64,000 nt of DNA from assembly GCA_003428585.1 (NCBI GenBank), contig QVQC01000051.1, forward strand, positions 1 to 64,000, given 5' to 3'. Shown one piece after another: positions 26,257 through 36,813 of the stretch (positions are counted from its first letter, which is position 1; every line of letters begins with the position of its first letter). The position numbers were made by a program, and so were the translations under genes. The stretch comes from Nioella halotolerans. Lineage in GTDB: Bacteria; Pseudomonadota; Alphaproteobacteria; Rhodobacterales; Rhodobacteraceae. The notes below the pieces were generated by a model, which worked only from the letters and a program-made list of their open reading frames with translations, did no database searches and was not told the origin of the DNA.

Positions 26257-27807
26257 TCAGGCGCGTTCGAAGCGGCGGTAGTCCAGTTCGCCCGAGGGCG
26301 CGGCGTTGACCACGATCTCGGAGCGGTGCACGAACGCCTCCGGTTCATGGTTGATCCAGACATAGGCGCCGGTTTCTTCCATGATTTCCTGCATGCGGAT
26401 GTAGATATCCGCGCGGCGGTCGGGGTCGGTTTCCGCGATGCCCTCGTCATACAGCCGGTCGAACTCCTCGCTGGTCCAGCGTTCCCAGTTCCACACGCCG
26501 ACTTGCTCCGAGACGAACCATGACGTCGCCTCGTAGGGGTCGGGCGTGGTGCCGAAGCGCATCAGCCACAGTTCGAGGTCCTGCCATGTGTCGCCGGCGC
26601 TTTCCTGTCCCATTTCCCAGTACGATCCGCTGTCGAGCGGCAACACCGAGACGGTGACGCCCACCGCGGCGAGGTTGGCCTGGATGATCTGTGCCGTCAG
26701 CATCCGTTCCTGCGTGTTGAGTGTGCGGATCGTCAACTCAAGGCCGGCAACCCCCGCCTCGGCCAGAAGCTCGCGGGCGCGGGCCGGGTCGTAACTGTAA
26801 TAGGTGGTGCTGTCGCGCTGTCCGATCAGGCCCGGGCAGATGATGCCGTGGGATTTGGCCGTGGTGCCCGAATAGGCGCCGGCAAGAATGCTGTCCACGT
26901 CGATGGCGTGCTGGATGGCGCGGCGCACGCGGATGTCCTGCAGCTTGGGATGTTCGGTGTTCATTCCCATCCACATGTATTGCAGCTCGCCCGCGACGGT
27001 AACGCTGGTACCTTCGGGCATGTCGGCGTCGAGCCGTGCCAGCGCATCGGCGCTGACCTCGGTGCAGTCCAGTTCGCCGGCATCGAAGGCCAGTTCCGCG
27101 GCGCGCACTTCGGAAATGATATTGGCCTGGATGGTGTCGAAGGCCGGCGCCGGCCCGGTCCAGTCCGGGTTGGGCGAGAACGTCACCCGCTGGCCCGGTT
27201 CCTGGTCCATCGTGTAGGGGCCGCAAACCGCCGGGAACTGGTTGGTATAGCGCCCGCCCGCCTCGGTGACCGCCGCCTCGCAGACGATCGCGCCGGGACC
27301 GTGGCACAGCGTGATCATGATGAACGGCGCGAACGGCGCGTTCAGGACGAGGGTGCCGGTCCGCTCACCTGTCACCTCGACATGGTCGAGCGCCTCGAAG
27401 TAGCCCGACCAGTCGCTGTCCTTCATACGCTCGTAGGAGAAGCGGACATCGTTGGCAGTCAGCGGGCCGTAGCCGCCCGACCACACGAGCCCCTCGCGCA
27501 GTTCGAAGTCGATATGGGTCGCGTCGCGCTGTTCCAGCCGGGTGACGTAGTAGGTCGGTTCCCAGCTGAAGCCATCCTCGGTCGTGGCATACTGGGCGAG
27601 GAACGGCAGGCATTGCTTCTGGGCCTCGATCTCGGTTCCGCCGGTCATGTAGCCCGGATCGAGGATTTCGAGGTCGCCGTCGAGGCGCAGGCGCAACACG
27701 GATGCGCCTTGCGCGAAGGATGCGCCGGTCAGGCCCGGCATCATGCCGAAGGCACCAAGCGCGGCCGTCGAGGCCAGGAAACTGCGGCGGGATGTACGTA
27801 GTTTCAT
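26257..27807 (-). CDS. Solute-binding protein of peptide-type ABC transporter, Tat-exported
   Basis: A 516-residue family-5 (DppA/OppA-type) periplasmic binding protein. The N-terminus carries a twin-arginine signal, SRRSFLAS, then a hydrophobic stretch ending near ASFAQG (about residue 34). Export in folded form is implied. The mature part has the family pattern, e.g. FSWEPTYYVTRL, ANDVRFSYERMKDS and IRRAIQHAID-like VRRAIQHAIDVD. The start at 27807 follows AGGGAGA; an upstream in-frame ATG lacks a site. The ligand is not evident; peptides, opines and glycosides are handled by this family. Confidence 0.92.
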   Translation of the reverse strand: MKLRTSRRSFLASTAALGAFGMMPGLTGASFAQGASVLRLRLDGDLEILDPGYMTGGTEIEAQKQCLPFLAQYATTEDGFSWEPTYYVTRLEQRDATHIDFELREGLVWSGGYGPLTANDVRFSYERMKDSDWSGYFEALDHVEVTGERTGTLVLNAPFAPFIMITLCHGPGAIVCEAAVTEAGGRYTNQFPAVCGPYTMDQEPGQRVTFSPNPDWTGPAPAFDTIQANIISEVRAAELAFDAGELDCTEVSADALARLDADMPEGTSVTVAGELQYMWMGMNTEHPKLQDIRVRRAIQHAIDVDSILAGAYSGTTAKSHGIICPGLIGQRDSTTYYSYDPARARELLAEAGVAGLELTIRTLNTQERMLTAQIIQANLAAVGVTVSVLPLDSGSYWEMGQESAGDTWQDLELWLMRFGTTPDPYEATSWFVSEQVGVWNWERWTSEEFDRLYDEGIAETDPDRRADIYIRMQEIMEETGAYVWINHEPEAFVHRSEIVVNAAPSGELDYRRFERA

Positions 27808-27893
27808 CGGTTGAGATCTCCCTGTGGTCTGTTTGTTTTGCGTGATCATCTCATGCTTGGGCGGGTGATGCCCATTTCGCATTCATGCGCGAT

Positions 27894-27924
27894 GTGACGC
27901 GCTTGGAAAGTCACCAAGCGTCAC
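27894..27924. promoter_or_regulatory. Inverted repeat before the binding-protein gene, candidate operator
   Basis: TGACGC (27895-27900) and GCGTCA (27918-27923) are inverted with a 17-nt spacer. The whole can also fold as a hairpin, GTGAC-GC-GCTTGG with CCAAGCGTCAC. It overlaps the stop codon of the CocE-like gene and lies 87 bases before the binding-protein ATG. The half-sites equal those at 30036-30054, where the spacer is 7 nt, so the two differ by about one helical turn. It could be an operator or an intra-operon attenuator/processing hairpin. Confidence 0.5.
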
Positions 27925-29942
27925 ATGTGATCGCGCGGAATGCGTTCGTTCCAGTTTTCTTCTAGGATGAGCGCGTCCCCTTCCCAGGCCCGCAAGCGCG
28001 CTTCGATGATGAAATGCCCGGCATCGGTGGTCAGCCGGGTTTCGGTTTTCGACAGAACCGACCAATCGCCACGTTCCAGCCCGTAGGTCCAGCGCGTTTC
28101 GCCGCGGGCCGATGTCGGGTCGTCAAGCGTGACGCCGTAGGTCTCGTAGCCCTGTTTGCGCAGGGTCAGGTCATTGTCGTGCAGCCTGACGACGCCACCG
28201 CCATCGGCGATCTGCATCTCGACGGTCCCGTTGGCCGCGTCCTCGACGATGCGAAAGAAGGTCTCCGGCGGCGCCACCTGATCGCTGCCCGCCGGCGACC
28301 CCGCCTCCACCGGGGCGAAGGCCGGCAGCGCGTCATCTGCCGACACCGGCGCGCGCAGCGGCAGGTCAAGGTAGCTGCCGCCTGTGTGCACGGTCACGCT
28401 GACCGGTTCGGGCGCCGGCCAGATCATCGGGAAATAGCTGGTGGACAGGGCCAGCCGCAGGCGATGCCCTTCGGGGATATGCTGCGCCACGTGCTTGAGC
28501 GGAATGGCGATGTCGTAGACCTTGCCCGGTTCCAGCGGTTCCGGCGTCTCGTGGCTGTCGCGGTGGGTCAGGTTGAGCACGCCGAAGGTGACGCGAGTGG
28601 AGCGGCCATCGGGATTCACGTCGCAGATCCGCGCGGCAAGCTGTGCCACCGGCCGGTCGACGCTGAGGCGCAGGTGAACCATACCGTCCCCGGCGAAGGA
28701 CAGGCCCCCTTCGGGCACCGCGAGGTCGAAGCACAGGCTGCCCGCATCCTCGCGGCGCTGGTCGACCGGGGCATCGCCCGGCGTCGCGTAGCCGCACCAT
28801 TTGCCCGAGGCCATGCCGAGATCGGCGGGCGAGCGATGAACCAGCGCTGCGCCGGTGCCGGCGGCCTCGCGCGACAGGCGACCGTCGCCCTGCAGGTGGA
28901 ACGCCGTGCGCGTGACATTCGGCGAGGGCCAGCGCGGCTCCGCGATCCAGCGGCCCGGACGCTCCGCATGCCATCCCTGCGGCGCGACGCTGTCCTGCAG
29001 GAAAAGCCGCAGCTGGGGCTCGTCCATGATGCCGGTGTCCTGCCCTTTCAGCCAGTGATCCCACCAGCGCAACTCCTCCTGCAGGAAGCCGATCGCCGGG
29101 CCGGGTTCGCCAAGATGCGGATAGCGGTGCGCCCATGGCCCGACGAGACCCTTCTTGGGGCCTTGCAGGTTTTCCATCAGCCGAAAGACACTGCGCGGGT
29201 AGCCGTCGGCCCAGCCCGAGACGGCATAGACCGGCACCTGCACGCGCGACCAGTCCTCGCAGATGGAGCCATGTTTCCAGAACGCGTCGCGGCGCTGATG
29301 TTCCAGCCAGTTCTTCAGCCACAGGCCGCTGCCCTTCAGGCGCTCCAGCCACATGTCGCGCCACCGGTCGCCGACATTGGCCGGATCAGGCGGCAGCGTG
29401 TTGCGCCCGAACATGATCGAGGCCCAACTAAGCTGCTCGCCCAGCAGGCAGCCGCCCATGTAGTGGATGTCGTCGGCGTAGCGGTCATCGGTGGAACACA
29501 AGCTCACCACCGCCTTCAGCGCCGGCGGCTGCAGCGCGGCGATCTGCAAGCCGTTGAACCCGCCCCAGGAAATGCCGATCATGCCGACGCTGCCGTCGCA
29601 CCATGGCTGGCCCGCGATCCACGCGATGGCGTCGCAGCCATCCTGCAATTCCTGCGGCAGGTATTCGTCCTGCATCAGCCCCTCGGAATCGCCGGCGCCG
29701 CGCAGGTCGAGCCGGATGACCGCGTAGCCATGCCCGGCAAGGTAGGGCTGCATCGAAGCATCGCGCGCGGTGGTGAAGTCATTCTTGCGATAGGGCAGGT
29801 ATTCGAGGATCGCGGGCACCGGCGCCTCCTCGGCGCCTTCCGGCATCCAGATGCGCGCCGCCAGCCGACAGCCATCCGGCATCGGGATCTCGGTGTGAAA
29901 GACCTCGCGCACCTGATGCGGAAAGACCTCAACGTGTTTCAT
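27921..29942 (-). CDS. CocE/NonD-family alpha/beta hydrolase
   Basis: A 673-residue serine hydrolase of the family that includes cocaine esterase, alpha-amino-acid ester hydrolases and X-Pro dipeptidyl peptidases. N-terminal catalytic domain with the nucleophile in GISWGG (about residues 120-125) and RLDLRGAGDSEG (about 78-89); then a cap region and a C-terminal jelly-roll domain (about 350-560). No signal peptide, so it acts in the cytosol on imported substrate. The start at 29942 is preferred (GGTGA upstream); a GTG 9 bases earlier is possible. First gene of the transporter operon, divergent from the HTH regulator. Confidence 0.88.
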   Translation of the reverse strand: MKHVEVFPHQVREVFHTEIPMPDGCRLAARIWMPEGAEEAPVPAILEYLPYRKNDFTTARDASMQPYLAGHGYAVIRLDLRGAGDSEGLMQDEYLPQELQDGCDAIAWIAGQPWCDGSVGMIGISWGGFNGLQIAALQPPALKAVVSLCSTDDRYADDIHYMGGCLLGEQLSWASIMFGRNTLPPDPANVGDRWRDMWLERLKGSGLWLKNWLEHQRRDAFWKHGSICEDWSRVQVPVYAVSGWADGYPRSVFRLMENLQGPKKGLVGPWAHRYPHLGEPGPAIGFLQEELRWWDHWLKGQDTGIMDEPQLRLFLQDSVAPQGWHAERPGRWIAEPRWPSPNVTRTAFHLQGDGRLSREAAGTGAALVHRSPADLGMASGKWCGYATPGDAPVDQRREDAGSLCFDLAVPEGGLSFAGDGMVHLRLSVDRPVAQLAARICDVNPDGRSTRVTFGVLNLTHRDSHETPEPLEPGKVYDIAIPLKHVAQHIPEGHRLRLALSTSYFPMIWPAPEPVSVTVHTGGSYLDLPLRAPVSADDALPAFAPVEAGSPAGSDQVAPPETFFRIVEDAANGTVEMQIADGGGVVRLHDNDLTLRKQGYETYGVTLDDPTSARGETRWTYGLERGDWSVLSKTETRLTTDAGHFIIEARLRAWEGDALILEENWNERIPRDHM

Positions 29943-30035
29943 TTTTGTCACCGTCCCGTGTGCTGTTCGCTGGATATTCTTTCCGGCAGCCTAGCCGCGG
30001 ACGGCGCGCGCGCAATTTCGCACCCCTTCGCGCAT

Positions 30036-30054
30036 TGACGCACTCGAAGCGTCA
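30036..30054. promoter_or_regulatory. Palindromic candidate operator in the divergent promoter
   Basis: Perfect inverted repeat TGACGC-N7-GCGTCA, 15 bases before the regulator ATG (30070) and 94 bases before the hydrolase start on the other strand. It is the only strong palindrome in this intergenic region and shares half-sites with 27894-27924. The likely ligand is the adjacent HTH regulator, acting as autoregulator and operon regulator. Confidence 0.55.
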
Positions 30055-30069
30055 CTCTACACAATCACC

Positions 30070-30882
30070 ATGCCGGATGACTTTCGCCAGAACCTGGCCC
30101 TGCTGTGCAGCTACTTCCCCTCGATTTCCGAGGTGTGCCGAAAGCTCGACATCAACCGCCAGCAGTTCAACAAGTACCTCGCCGGCAGCGCCCGCCCCTC
30201 GCGCCGCAACATGCGGCGGCTGTGCGATTTCTTCGGCGTGTCCGAGGCCGAACTTTTGATGGAGTCCGGCCAGTTCGAGGAGATCATCACGATCAAGCGC
30301 AAGCCGGTTCAGCAAGAGGCGCTCAGCAAGCCGCTGCGCCATCTCGACCGGCTTTACCAGTGCAGCCAGAGCCTTGAAAAATACCTCGGCTATTATTTCC
30401 GCTACTTCTATTCCTTCGGCAACCCCGGCAAGGTCATCCGCTCGCTGCTGCTGATCTACCGCGAGGACGACAAGTATTACTGGAAGAATATCGAGCTTCT
30501 GCGCGATCCCGTCACCGGGCGGTCGCGCGGGCTGAACAAGTACGAGGCAGTGATGTTCTACCTCGCCGACCGGATCTATGCCGTGGAATACGAGTCGGTC
30601 GAGTTGAACACCATCACGCAGGCCACGCTTTACCCAAGCCACCGCAGCCGGCTTGACGTGCTGGTGGGCATCCAGACCGGCGGGCCGACGCGGCGCGGGC
30701 GCAAGCCCGGCGCCTCCAAGGTCGCGCTGGAATATATCGGGCGCGATATCGACATCCGCGCCGCCCTGAAGCGCACCGGGCTGATCGAACCCGAAAGCGG
30801 GCTGGTGCGTAGCGAAATCCTGACGCTGATCGAAAACAGCATCGGCGAGGGATCTTTCGTGCTCGACGTCGAAGAACCCTGA
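30070..30882 (+). CDS. XRE-like helix-turn-helix regulator
   Basis: A 270-residue protein with an N-terminal HTH (about residues 8-65: SISEVCRKLDINRQQFNKYL, then RPSRRNMRRLCDFFGV). A C-terminal domain of about 190 residues that I do not recognise follows (YLGYYFRYFYSFGNPGK, NKYEAVMFYLADRIYAVE). The C-terminus presumably senses a ligand. It is divergent from the CocE-transporter operon and is the obvious candidate regulator. No clear Shine-Dalgarno precedes the ATG. Confidence 0.8.
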   Translation: MPDDFRQNLALLCSYFPSISEVCRKLDINRQQFNKYLAGSARPSRRNMRRLCDFFGVSEAELLMESGQFEEIITIKRKPVQQEALSKPLRHLDRLYQCSQSLEKYLGYYFRYFYSFGNPGKVIRSLLLIYREDDKYYWKNIELLRDPVTGRSRGLNKYEAVMFYLADRIYAVEYESVELNTITQATLYPSHRSRLDVLVGIQTGGPTRRGRKPGASKVALEYIGRDIDIRAALKRTGLIEPESGLVRSEILTLIENSIGEGSFVLDVEEP

Positions 30883-30940
30883 CAGGCCAAAGCGCCCCGT
30901 GGCCGTGATGCAACAGGGGGCACCGCACCCCGGTTTTCCC

Positions 30941-30982
30941 TTCACAACGGCATCGTCGCGTGACATACGTTCACTCGTGAAC
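30941..30982 (+). promoter_or_regulatory. Promoter overlapped by a palindrome before the MarR-Sat-CysC gene
   Basis: TTCACA (30941-30946) and CATACG (30964-30969) are 17 bases apart. Directly on the -10 edge lies the inverted repeat GTTCAC-TC-GTGAAC (30969-30982), 20 bases before the ATG at 31002. A dimeric winged-helix repressor bound there would block transcription. The encoded protein itself carries a MarR-type domain, so autoregulation is the simplest reading. Confidence 0.5.
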
Positions 30983-31001
30983 ACACTTTGAGTCGCCCAC
31001 G

Positions 31002-33071
<2,070 letters not shown>

Positions 33072-33076
33072 TCCCC

Positions 33077-33100
33077 GACCGGGCCGCTTGCGGCCCGGTC
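33077..33100. terminator. Hairpin between convergent genes
   Basis: Perfect 10-bp stem GACCGGGCCG/CGGCCCGGTC with loop CTTG, 5 bases after the stop of the sulfurylase gene. No T-tract follows on either strand, so termination is plausible but unproven. Confidence 0.5.
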
Positions 33101-33196
33101 ATCCGCCCCGCGGATGGGCGCGTGACCCTTGCAGATCCCTCGGCGCAGATCCCTCCGCATTGTCGGCGGGTCACGCTGCGCCCGGTCCAGCCGCTG

Positions 33197-34270
33197 TCAG
33201 CCGGCAGGCCCGGTGACCCGGTTCACATGGCCCATCTTGCGGCCCGGCCGGGTTTCCGCCTTGCCGTAGAGGTGGACCTGCACGCCGGGCTCACCCGCCC
33301 GCAGCGGGGCCGTGTCCGTATCGGCGCCGATCAGGTTTTCCATCACCACGTTGGCATGGCGGCCCCCGTCGCCAAGCGGCCAGCCGGCGATGGCGCGGAT
33401 ATGCTGTTCGAACTGATCGACAGCACAGCCCGCCTGCGTCCAGTGGCCGGAATTGTGCACGCGCGGGGCAATTTCATTGACCACGAGGCCCTGCGGCGCC
33501 ACGAACAACTCCACCCCCATCACGCCGACATAATCGAGCGCGTTGAGGATGCGCGCAGCCAACAGAACCGCGTCGCTTTTCAAGCCCGGCGGGATCGCGG
33601 CGGGCACGGTGGTGGTGGCGAGGATGCCGTTTTCATGGACGTTCTCGCCGGGGTCGTAGCAGGCAATCGCCCCGTCCCGGCCGCGCGCCGCGATGACGGA
33701 AATCTCGCGGCTGAAGTCGATGAAGCCTTCAAGGATCGCGGGCGCGCCGGCCATGTCGGACAATGCTCGCGTCGCGTCCCCGGGCGTCCTGATCCGCGCC
33801 TGCCCCTTACCGTCATAGCCGAAGCGGCGGGTCTTGAGGATCGCCGGCGTGCCGATCACCGTGATGGCCTTGTCGAGATCCTCGGCACTGTCCACCGGCG
33901 CGAAAGGCGCGGTTGCAAGGCCGATATCGGAAAGGAAGGTCTTTTCGCTCAACCGGTCTTGGCTGACTTCCAGTGCGCGGCGCGAGGGATAAAGCGGCGT
34001 TCTGGCCGCGAGCAAATCGAGGGCGTCGGCCGGGATGTTCTCGAACTCGTAGGTGATAAGGTCAACGGCGTCGGCAAAGCGCGCAAGCGCCTCCAGATCA
34101 TCGTAGGCGGCCTGCGTGACCGTCGCGGCCACGTCACCCGCGGGGGCCGCGCCCGGTTCATAGATATGGGTCTTGTAGCCGAGGCGGGAGGCCGCGACCG
34201 ACAGCATCCGGCCCAGTTGCCCGCCGCCGAGGATGCCGATGGTCGCGCCTTGGCGCAGCATATCACTCAT
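33197..34270 (-). CDS. purK: N5-carboxyaminoimidazole ribonucleotide synthase
   Basis: ATP-dependent carboxylation of aminoimidazole ribonucleotide in purine synthesis, in the cytosol. The 357-residue ATP-grasp protein starts with [13 protein letters not shown] (about residues 11-23) and has [19 protein letters not shown] and [15 protein letters not shown], all PurK signatures. The start at 34270 overlaps the purE stop by 8 bases, as expected for the purEK pair. Confidence 0.95.
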   Translation of the reverse strand: MSDMLRQGATIGILGGGQLGRMLSVAASRLGYKTHIYEPGAAPAGDVAATVTQAAYDDLEALARFADAVDLITYEFENIPADALDLLAARTPLYPSRRALEVSQDRLSEKTFLSDIGLATAPFAPVDSAEDLDKAITVIGTPAILKTRRFGYDGKGQARIRTPGDATRALSDMAGAPAILEGFIDFSREISVIAARGRDGAIACYDPGENVHENGILATTTVPAAIPPGLKSDAVLLAARILNALDYVGVMGVELFVAPQGLVVNEIAPRVHNSGHWTQAGCAVDQFEQHIRAIAGWPLGDGGRHANVVMENLIGADTDTAPLRAGEPGVQVHLYGKAETRPGRKMGHVNRVTGPAG

Positions 34271-34751
34271 CGACGGGCACCTCGGGAATGGAGGCGGACA
34301 GCGCCGCGCGCCACGCCTCCAGCCGCTCTGCAAGGTCCGGATCGTTCAGCGACAGGATACCGGCGGCCATCAGCCCCGCGTTCTTCGCGCCCGCCGCCCC
34401 GATCGCCATGGTGGCGACGGGATAGCCGCGCGGCATCTGCAGGATGGAATACAGGCTGTCGACACCAGACAGCGCCCGTGTCTCGACCGGCACGCCGATC
34501 ACGGGAACCCGCGTCTTGGAGGCCATCATGCCCGGCAGATGCGCCGCGCCGCCCGCGCCTGCGATGATCACTTTAATGCCGCGGTCCACGGCCTCCTTGC
34601 CATAGCGCCAAAGCCGGTCCGGCGTGCGGTGCGCCGACACGATGCGCGCCTCGAAGGGCACGCCCAATTCCTCAAGGATATCCGCAGCTTCGCGCATCGT
34701 GGGCCAATCCGACTGGCTGCCCATGATGATGCCGACATCGACCTCTGCCAT
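34263..34751 (-). CDS. purE: N5-carboxyaminoimidazole ribonucleotide mutase
   Basis: Converts N5-CAIR to CAIR, the step after PurK. The 162 residues contain [12 protein letters not shown] (about 9-20), [10 protein letters not shown] (about 39-48) and [12 protein letters not shown], the active-site motifs of class I PurE. The start at 34751 gives the standard N-terminus; an upstream in-frame ATG at 34799 would add 16 unrelated residues. Confidence 0.95.
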   Translation of the reverse strand: MAEVDVGIIMGSQSDWPTMREAADILEELGVPFEARIVSAHRTPDRLWRYGKEAVDRGIKVIIAGAGGAAHLPGMMASKTRVPVIGVPVETRALSGVDSLYSILQMPRGYPVATMAIGAAGAKNAGLMAAGILSLNDPDLAERLEAWRAALSASIPEVPVDE

Positions 34752-34808
34752 TCCCGTGTGATCCCTCGCTGCCCGTCCCGGAGCGCGCACTATAGTCATG
34801 CGGCCCGG

Positions 34809-35027
34809 TTACGCAATGATATCAGGGTAAAGCTCATCCTCGATGCGAGAGATTTCGTCCTTCAGAAACAGCTTGCGCTTCTTCAGGCGACGCAGCGTCA
34901 ACTGGTCGGGCTTGAGCGAGTCCTCCAGCGCGGTGATCGCGTCATCGAGGTCGCGATGTTCCCGCTTCAACACCGTGAGCCTTGCGCGCAGCACATCCTC
35001 ATGGGTCATCTCTTGCGGGGCGTTCAT
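34809..35027 (-). CDS. YdcH-like (DUF465) small coiled-coil protein
   Basis: A 72-residue protein starting MNAPQEMTHEDVLRARL and ending LFLKDEISRIEDELYPDIIA. The pattern of heptads and the LKKRKLFLKDEI segment fit the YdcH/DUF465 family, whose function is unknown. AGGTCC precedes the start. It is divergent from the hsp20 gene. Confidence 0.8.
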   Translation of the reverse strand: MNAPQEMTHEDVLRARLTVLKREHRDLDDAITALEDSLKPDQLTLRRLKKRKLFLKDEISRIEDELYPDIIA

Positions 35028-35107
35028 TTGGGGCGGACCTCGGGTTGAGTCGTCTCGGCAGAGCCTGAAGATACCGGATTGTCGCGCTATCGCAAAGCCT
35101 TGTCCGC

Positions 35108-35136
35108 CTTGCAGTGGCACCATGGCGCCCCCATAT
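35108..35136 (+). promoter_or_regulatory. RpoH-like heat-shock promoter for hsp20
   Basis: CTTGCAG (35108-35114) and CCCCATAT (35129-35136) are close to the sigma-32 boxes CTTGAA and CCCCATNT, with the expected 14-15 base spacing. They lie 63 bases before the hsp20 ATG. Confidence 0.6.
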
Positions 35137-35198
35137 CGACTGGGAAGGCCGCCAAGTTGGGGCCGCTTTGCAGATCGCTTGTTCGAAGGATGTGCCCG

Positions 35199-35627
35199 AT
35201 GACGAAACTGACCCTTGGCTCGCACCCGTTCCTTCTCGGGTTCGACCAGTTGGAACGGCTGGTGGAACGCACCGCCAAGACGGGAAATGACGGCTACCCG
35301 CCCTACAATATTGAGGCGAGGGGCGAGAACGCCTTTCGCATTACGTTGGCCGTGGCCGGATTCTCGGAGGAAGACCTGTCCATCACGTTGGAGGACCGGC
35401 AACTCGCGATCCGGGGCCGCCAAGGCGAAGAGGACGAGGGCCGCGTGTTCCTGCATCGCGGGATCGCGGCGCGCCAGTTCCAGCGCAGCTTCGTGCTGGC
35501 GGATGGCGTGAAGGTCGTCGGCGCGACGATGGAGCATGGGCTGCTGCATGTCGACCTGCGGCGCGAGGTGCCCGACAACGTGGTGCAGACAATCGAAATC
35601 CGGTCAGGAGGCAAGGACAATGCATGA
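35199..35627 (+). CDS. Hsp20-family small heat-shock protein
   Basis: A 142-residue ATP-independent holdase with an alpha-crystallin domain: YNIEARGENAFRITLAVAGF (about residues 38-57), EEDLSITLEDRQLAIRG and RQFQRSFVLADGVKV. The start at 35199 follows AAGGA and gives the usual short N-terminus (MTKLTLGSHPFLLGFD). It overlaps the next gene by 8 bases, so the two are coupled. Confidence 0.93.
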   Translation: MTKLTLGSHPFLLGFDQLERLVERTAKTGNDGYPPYNIEARGENAFRITLAVAGFSEEDLSITLEDRQLAIRGRQGEEDEGRVFLHRGIAARQFQRSFVLADGVKVVGATMEHGLLHVDLRREVPDNVVQTIEIRSGGKDNA

Positions 35628-35853
35628 ACCGAATGAAAAGGCACAAGCCGGCGCGCGGCCCATCGTCTACGTCCGCAAGGTCGCGGTCGAGGATCTGCCA
35701 GAGGATATCAAGGAACAGGCCAGCGGCGCGGGGCTGACCTCGCTTTACGCGATCGGCAACGAAGAGGGCGAGCAACTGGCGCTCGTGCGGGACCGTGAAC
35801 TCGCCTTCGTCGTGGCGCGCCAGAACGACATGACCCCGGTCAGCGTGCACTGA
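35620..35853 (+). CDS. DUF1150-family small protein
   Basis: A 77-residue protein: MHEPNEKAQAG..., then IVYVRKVAVEDLPEDIKEQA and LYAIGNEEGEQLALVRDRE, a pattern typical of the DUF1150 family found beside hsp20 in Rhodobacterales. Its start overlaps the end of hsp20 and has a perfect AGGAGG site. A role in stress response is suggested only by the operon. Confidence 0.85.
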   Translation: MHEPNEKAQAGARPIVYVRKVAVEDLPEDIKEQASGAGLTSLYAIGNEEGEQLALVRDRELAFVVARQNDMTPVSVH

Positions 35854-35854
35854 C

Positions 35855-35926
35855 GGGCTTTCCCGTCGCGGGCGCGGCCGCGCTCGGGCGGGTCAACGCC
35901 GACCCGCCGAACGGTCCGGAAAGCCC
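35855..35926. repeat. Nested inverted repeats between convergent genes
   Basis: Outer arms GGGCTTTCC (35855-35863) and GGAAAGCCC (35918-35926) enclose a strong hairpin GGCGGGTC-N6-GACCCGCC (35887-35908). The element begins 2 bases after the DUF1150 stop. It may act as terminator for the hsp20 operon, but lacks a T-tract. Confidence 0.5.
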
Positions 35927-36000
35927 GCTCCGTGCATGGCCCGACGGGGACGCTTGCGGCCCCTTATCGGCATGTCGCCGTCACAAGATGTCCGCCCCCG

Positions 36001-36735
36001 TCAGTCGAGCAGGTCGCCGATTCCCTCGACAAACTGCATATCGGGGTCGAACGCACCTTCTAGCAGGAATTCCAGCGTCTGGGCCACGACCAGCGGGTTG
36101 TTCATCATGAAGGTATGGCTGACGCGCAGGGCGATGAAATCGCGCATACCCTCCACCCGCGTGCTTTCCAGCGACACGGCGCCGTCATCCGGCCCCTCGA
36201 TCAGCGCCGAGCCCACTGGGTTGATGCTGCCATAGCCCGCGATCACCCCTAGATCGAAATCCACCGGCGGCAGGCCCTCCGGTACGCCTCCCTCGGCGGT
36301 GCCCAGTTCCTGCCCCGCCGGGCCGAATTGCCATTCGAAGGCGCCGACCTCGCCCAACCGGTCAACCACTACCGACCCCTGGTTGGGCGGGGCCAGCATC
36401 ACCACGCGGCCAAGCCGCGGTAGATCGTTTCGCGCCAGCCAGTAGCGCAGCAGGATGCCGCCCATGGAATGGGTGACGAAATGGATCCTGTCGTCGCCGC
36501 AGGCCGCCACGGCCGGCTCGATCGCGCCCGGCGCAAGCACTTCGATCCGCGCCTCGGTCGAGGGGTAGTCGCGGTTCACCACGGCAAAGCCCTCGCGCAC
36601 CAGCACATCCTCCATCAGCCAGAAGGAAAAGGAGGAGCGCGCCAGCCCATGCAGAAGGATGACGCAATCGGCGCGTGCGGGTGCCGCGGCGAGGAGGGCC
36701 GCACAGACCGCCAGAAGGGGAATCAGGTATTTCAT
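36001..36735 (-). CDS. Exported alpha/beta hydrolase, lipase-like
   Basis: A 244-residue protein with a signal peptide ([22 protein letters not shown], about 22 residues), then [10 protein letters not shown] (oxyanion-hole region) and the nucleophile elbow THSMGGIL (about residues 88-95). The catalytic His is probably in RVSHTFMM near the C-terminus. It resembles triacylglycerol lipase/PGAP1-like hydrolases acting in the periplasm; substrate unknown. The start at 36735 follows AGGGTG. Confidence 0.8.
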   Translation of the reverse strand: MKYLIPLLAVCAALLAAAPARADCVILLHGLARSSFSFWLMEDVLVREGFAVVNRDYPSTEARIEVLAPGAIEPAVAACGDDRIHFVTHSMGGILLRYWLARNDLPRLGRVVMLAPPNQGSVVVDRLGEVGAFEWQFGPAGQELGTAEGGVPEGLPPVDFDLGVIAGYGSINPVGSALIEGPDDGAVSLESTRVEGMRDFIALRVSHTFMMNNPLVVAQTLEFLLEGAFDPDMQFVEGIGDLLD

Positions 36736-36813
36736 GCACCCTAGATAGCAACGATATGTGACAGCCCAAGCCTGACCTTGCATCCCCCGCACGCCCCGGG
36801 CAGCATTGCGCCC

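Noticed and set aside
28014..30038. 674-codon plus-strand frame opposite the CocE-like gene
   Set aside because: No motif, shadow composition, and the minus strand carries the serine hydrolase motifs.
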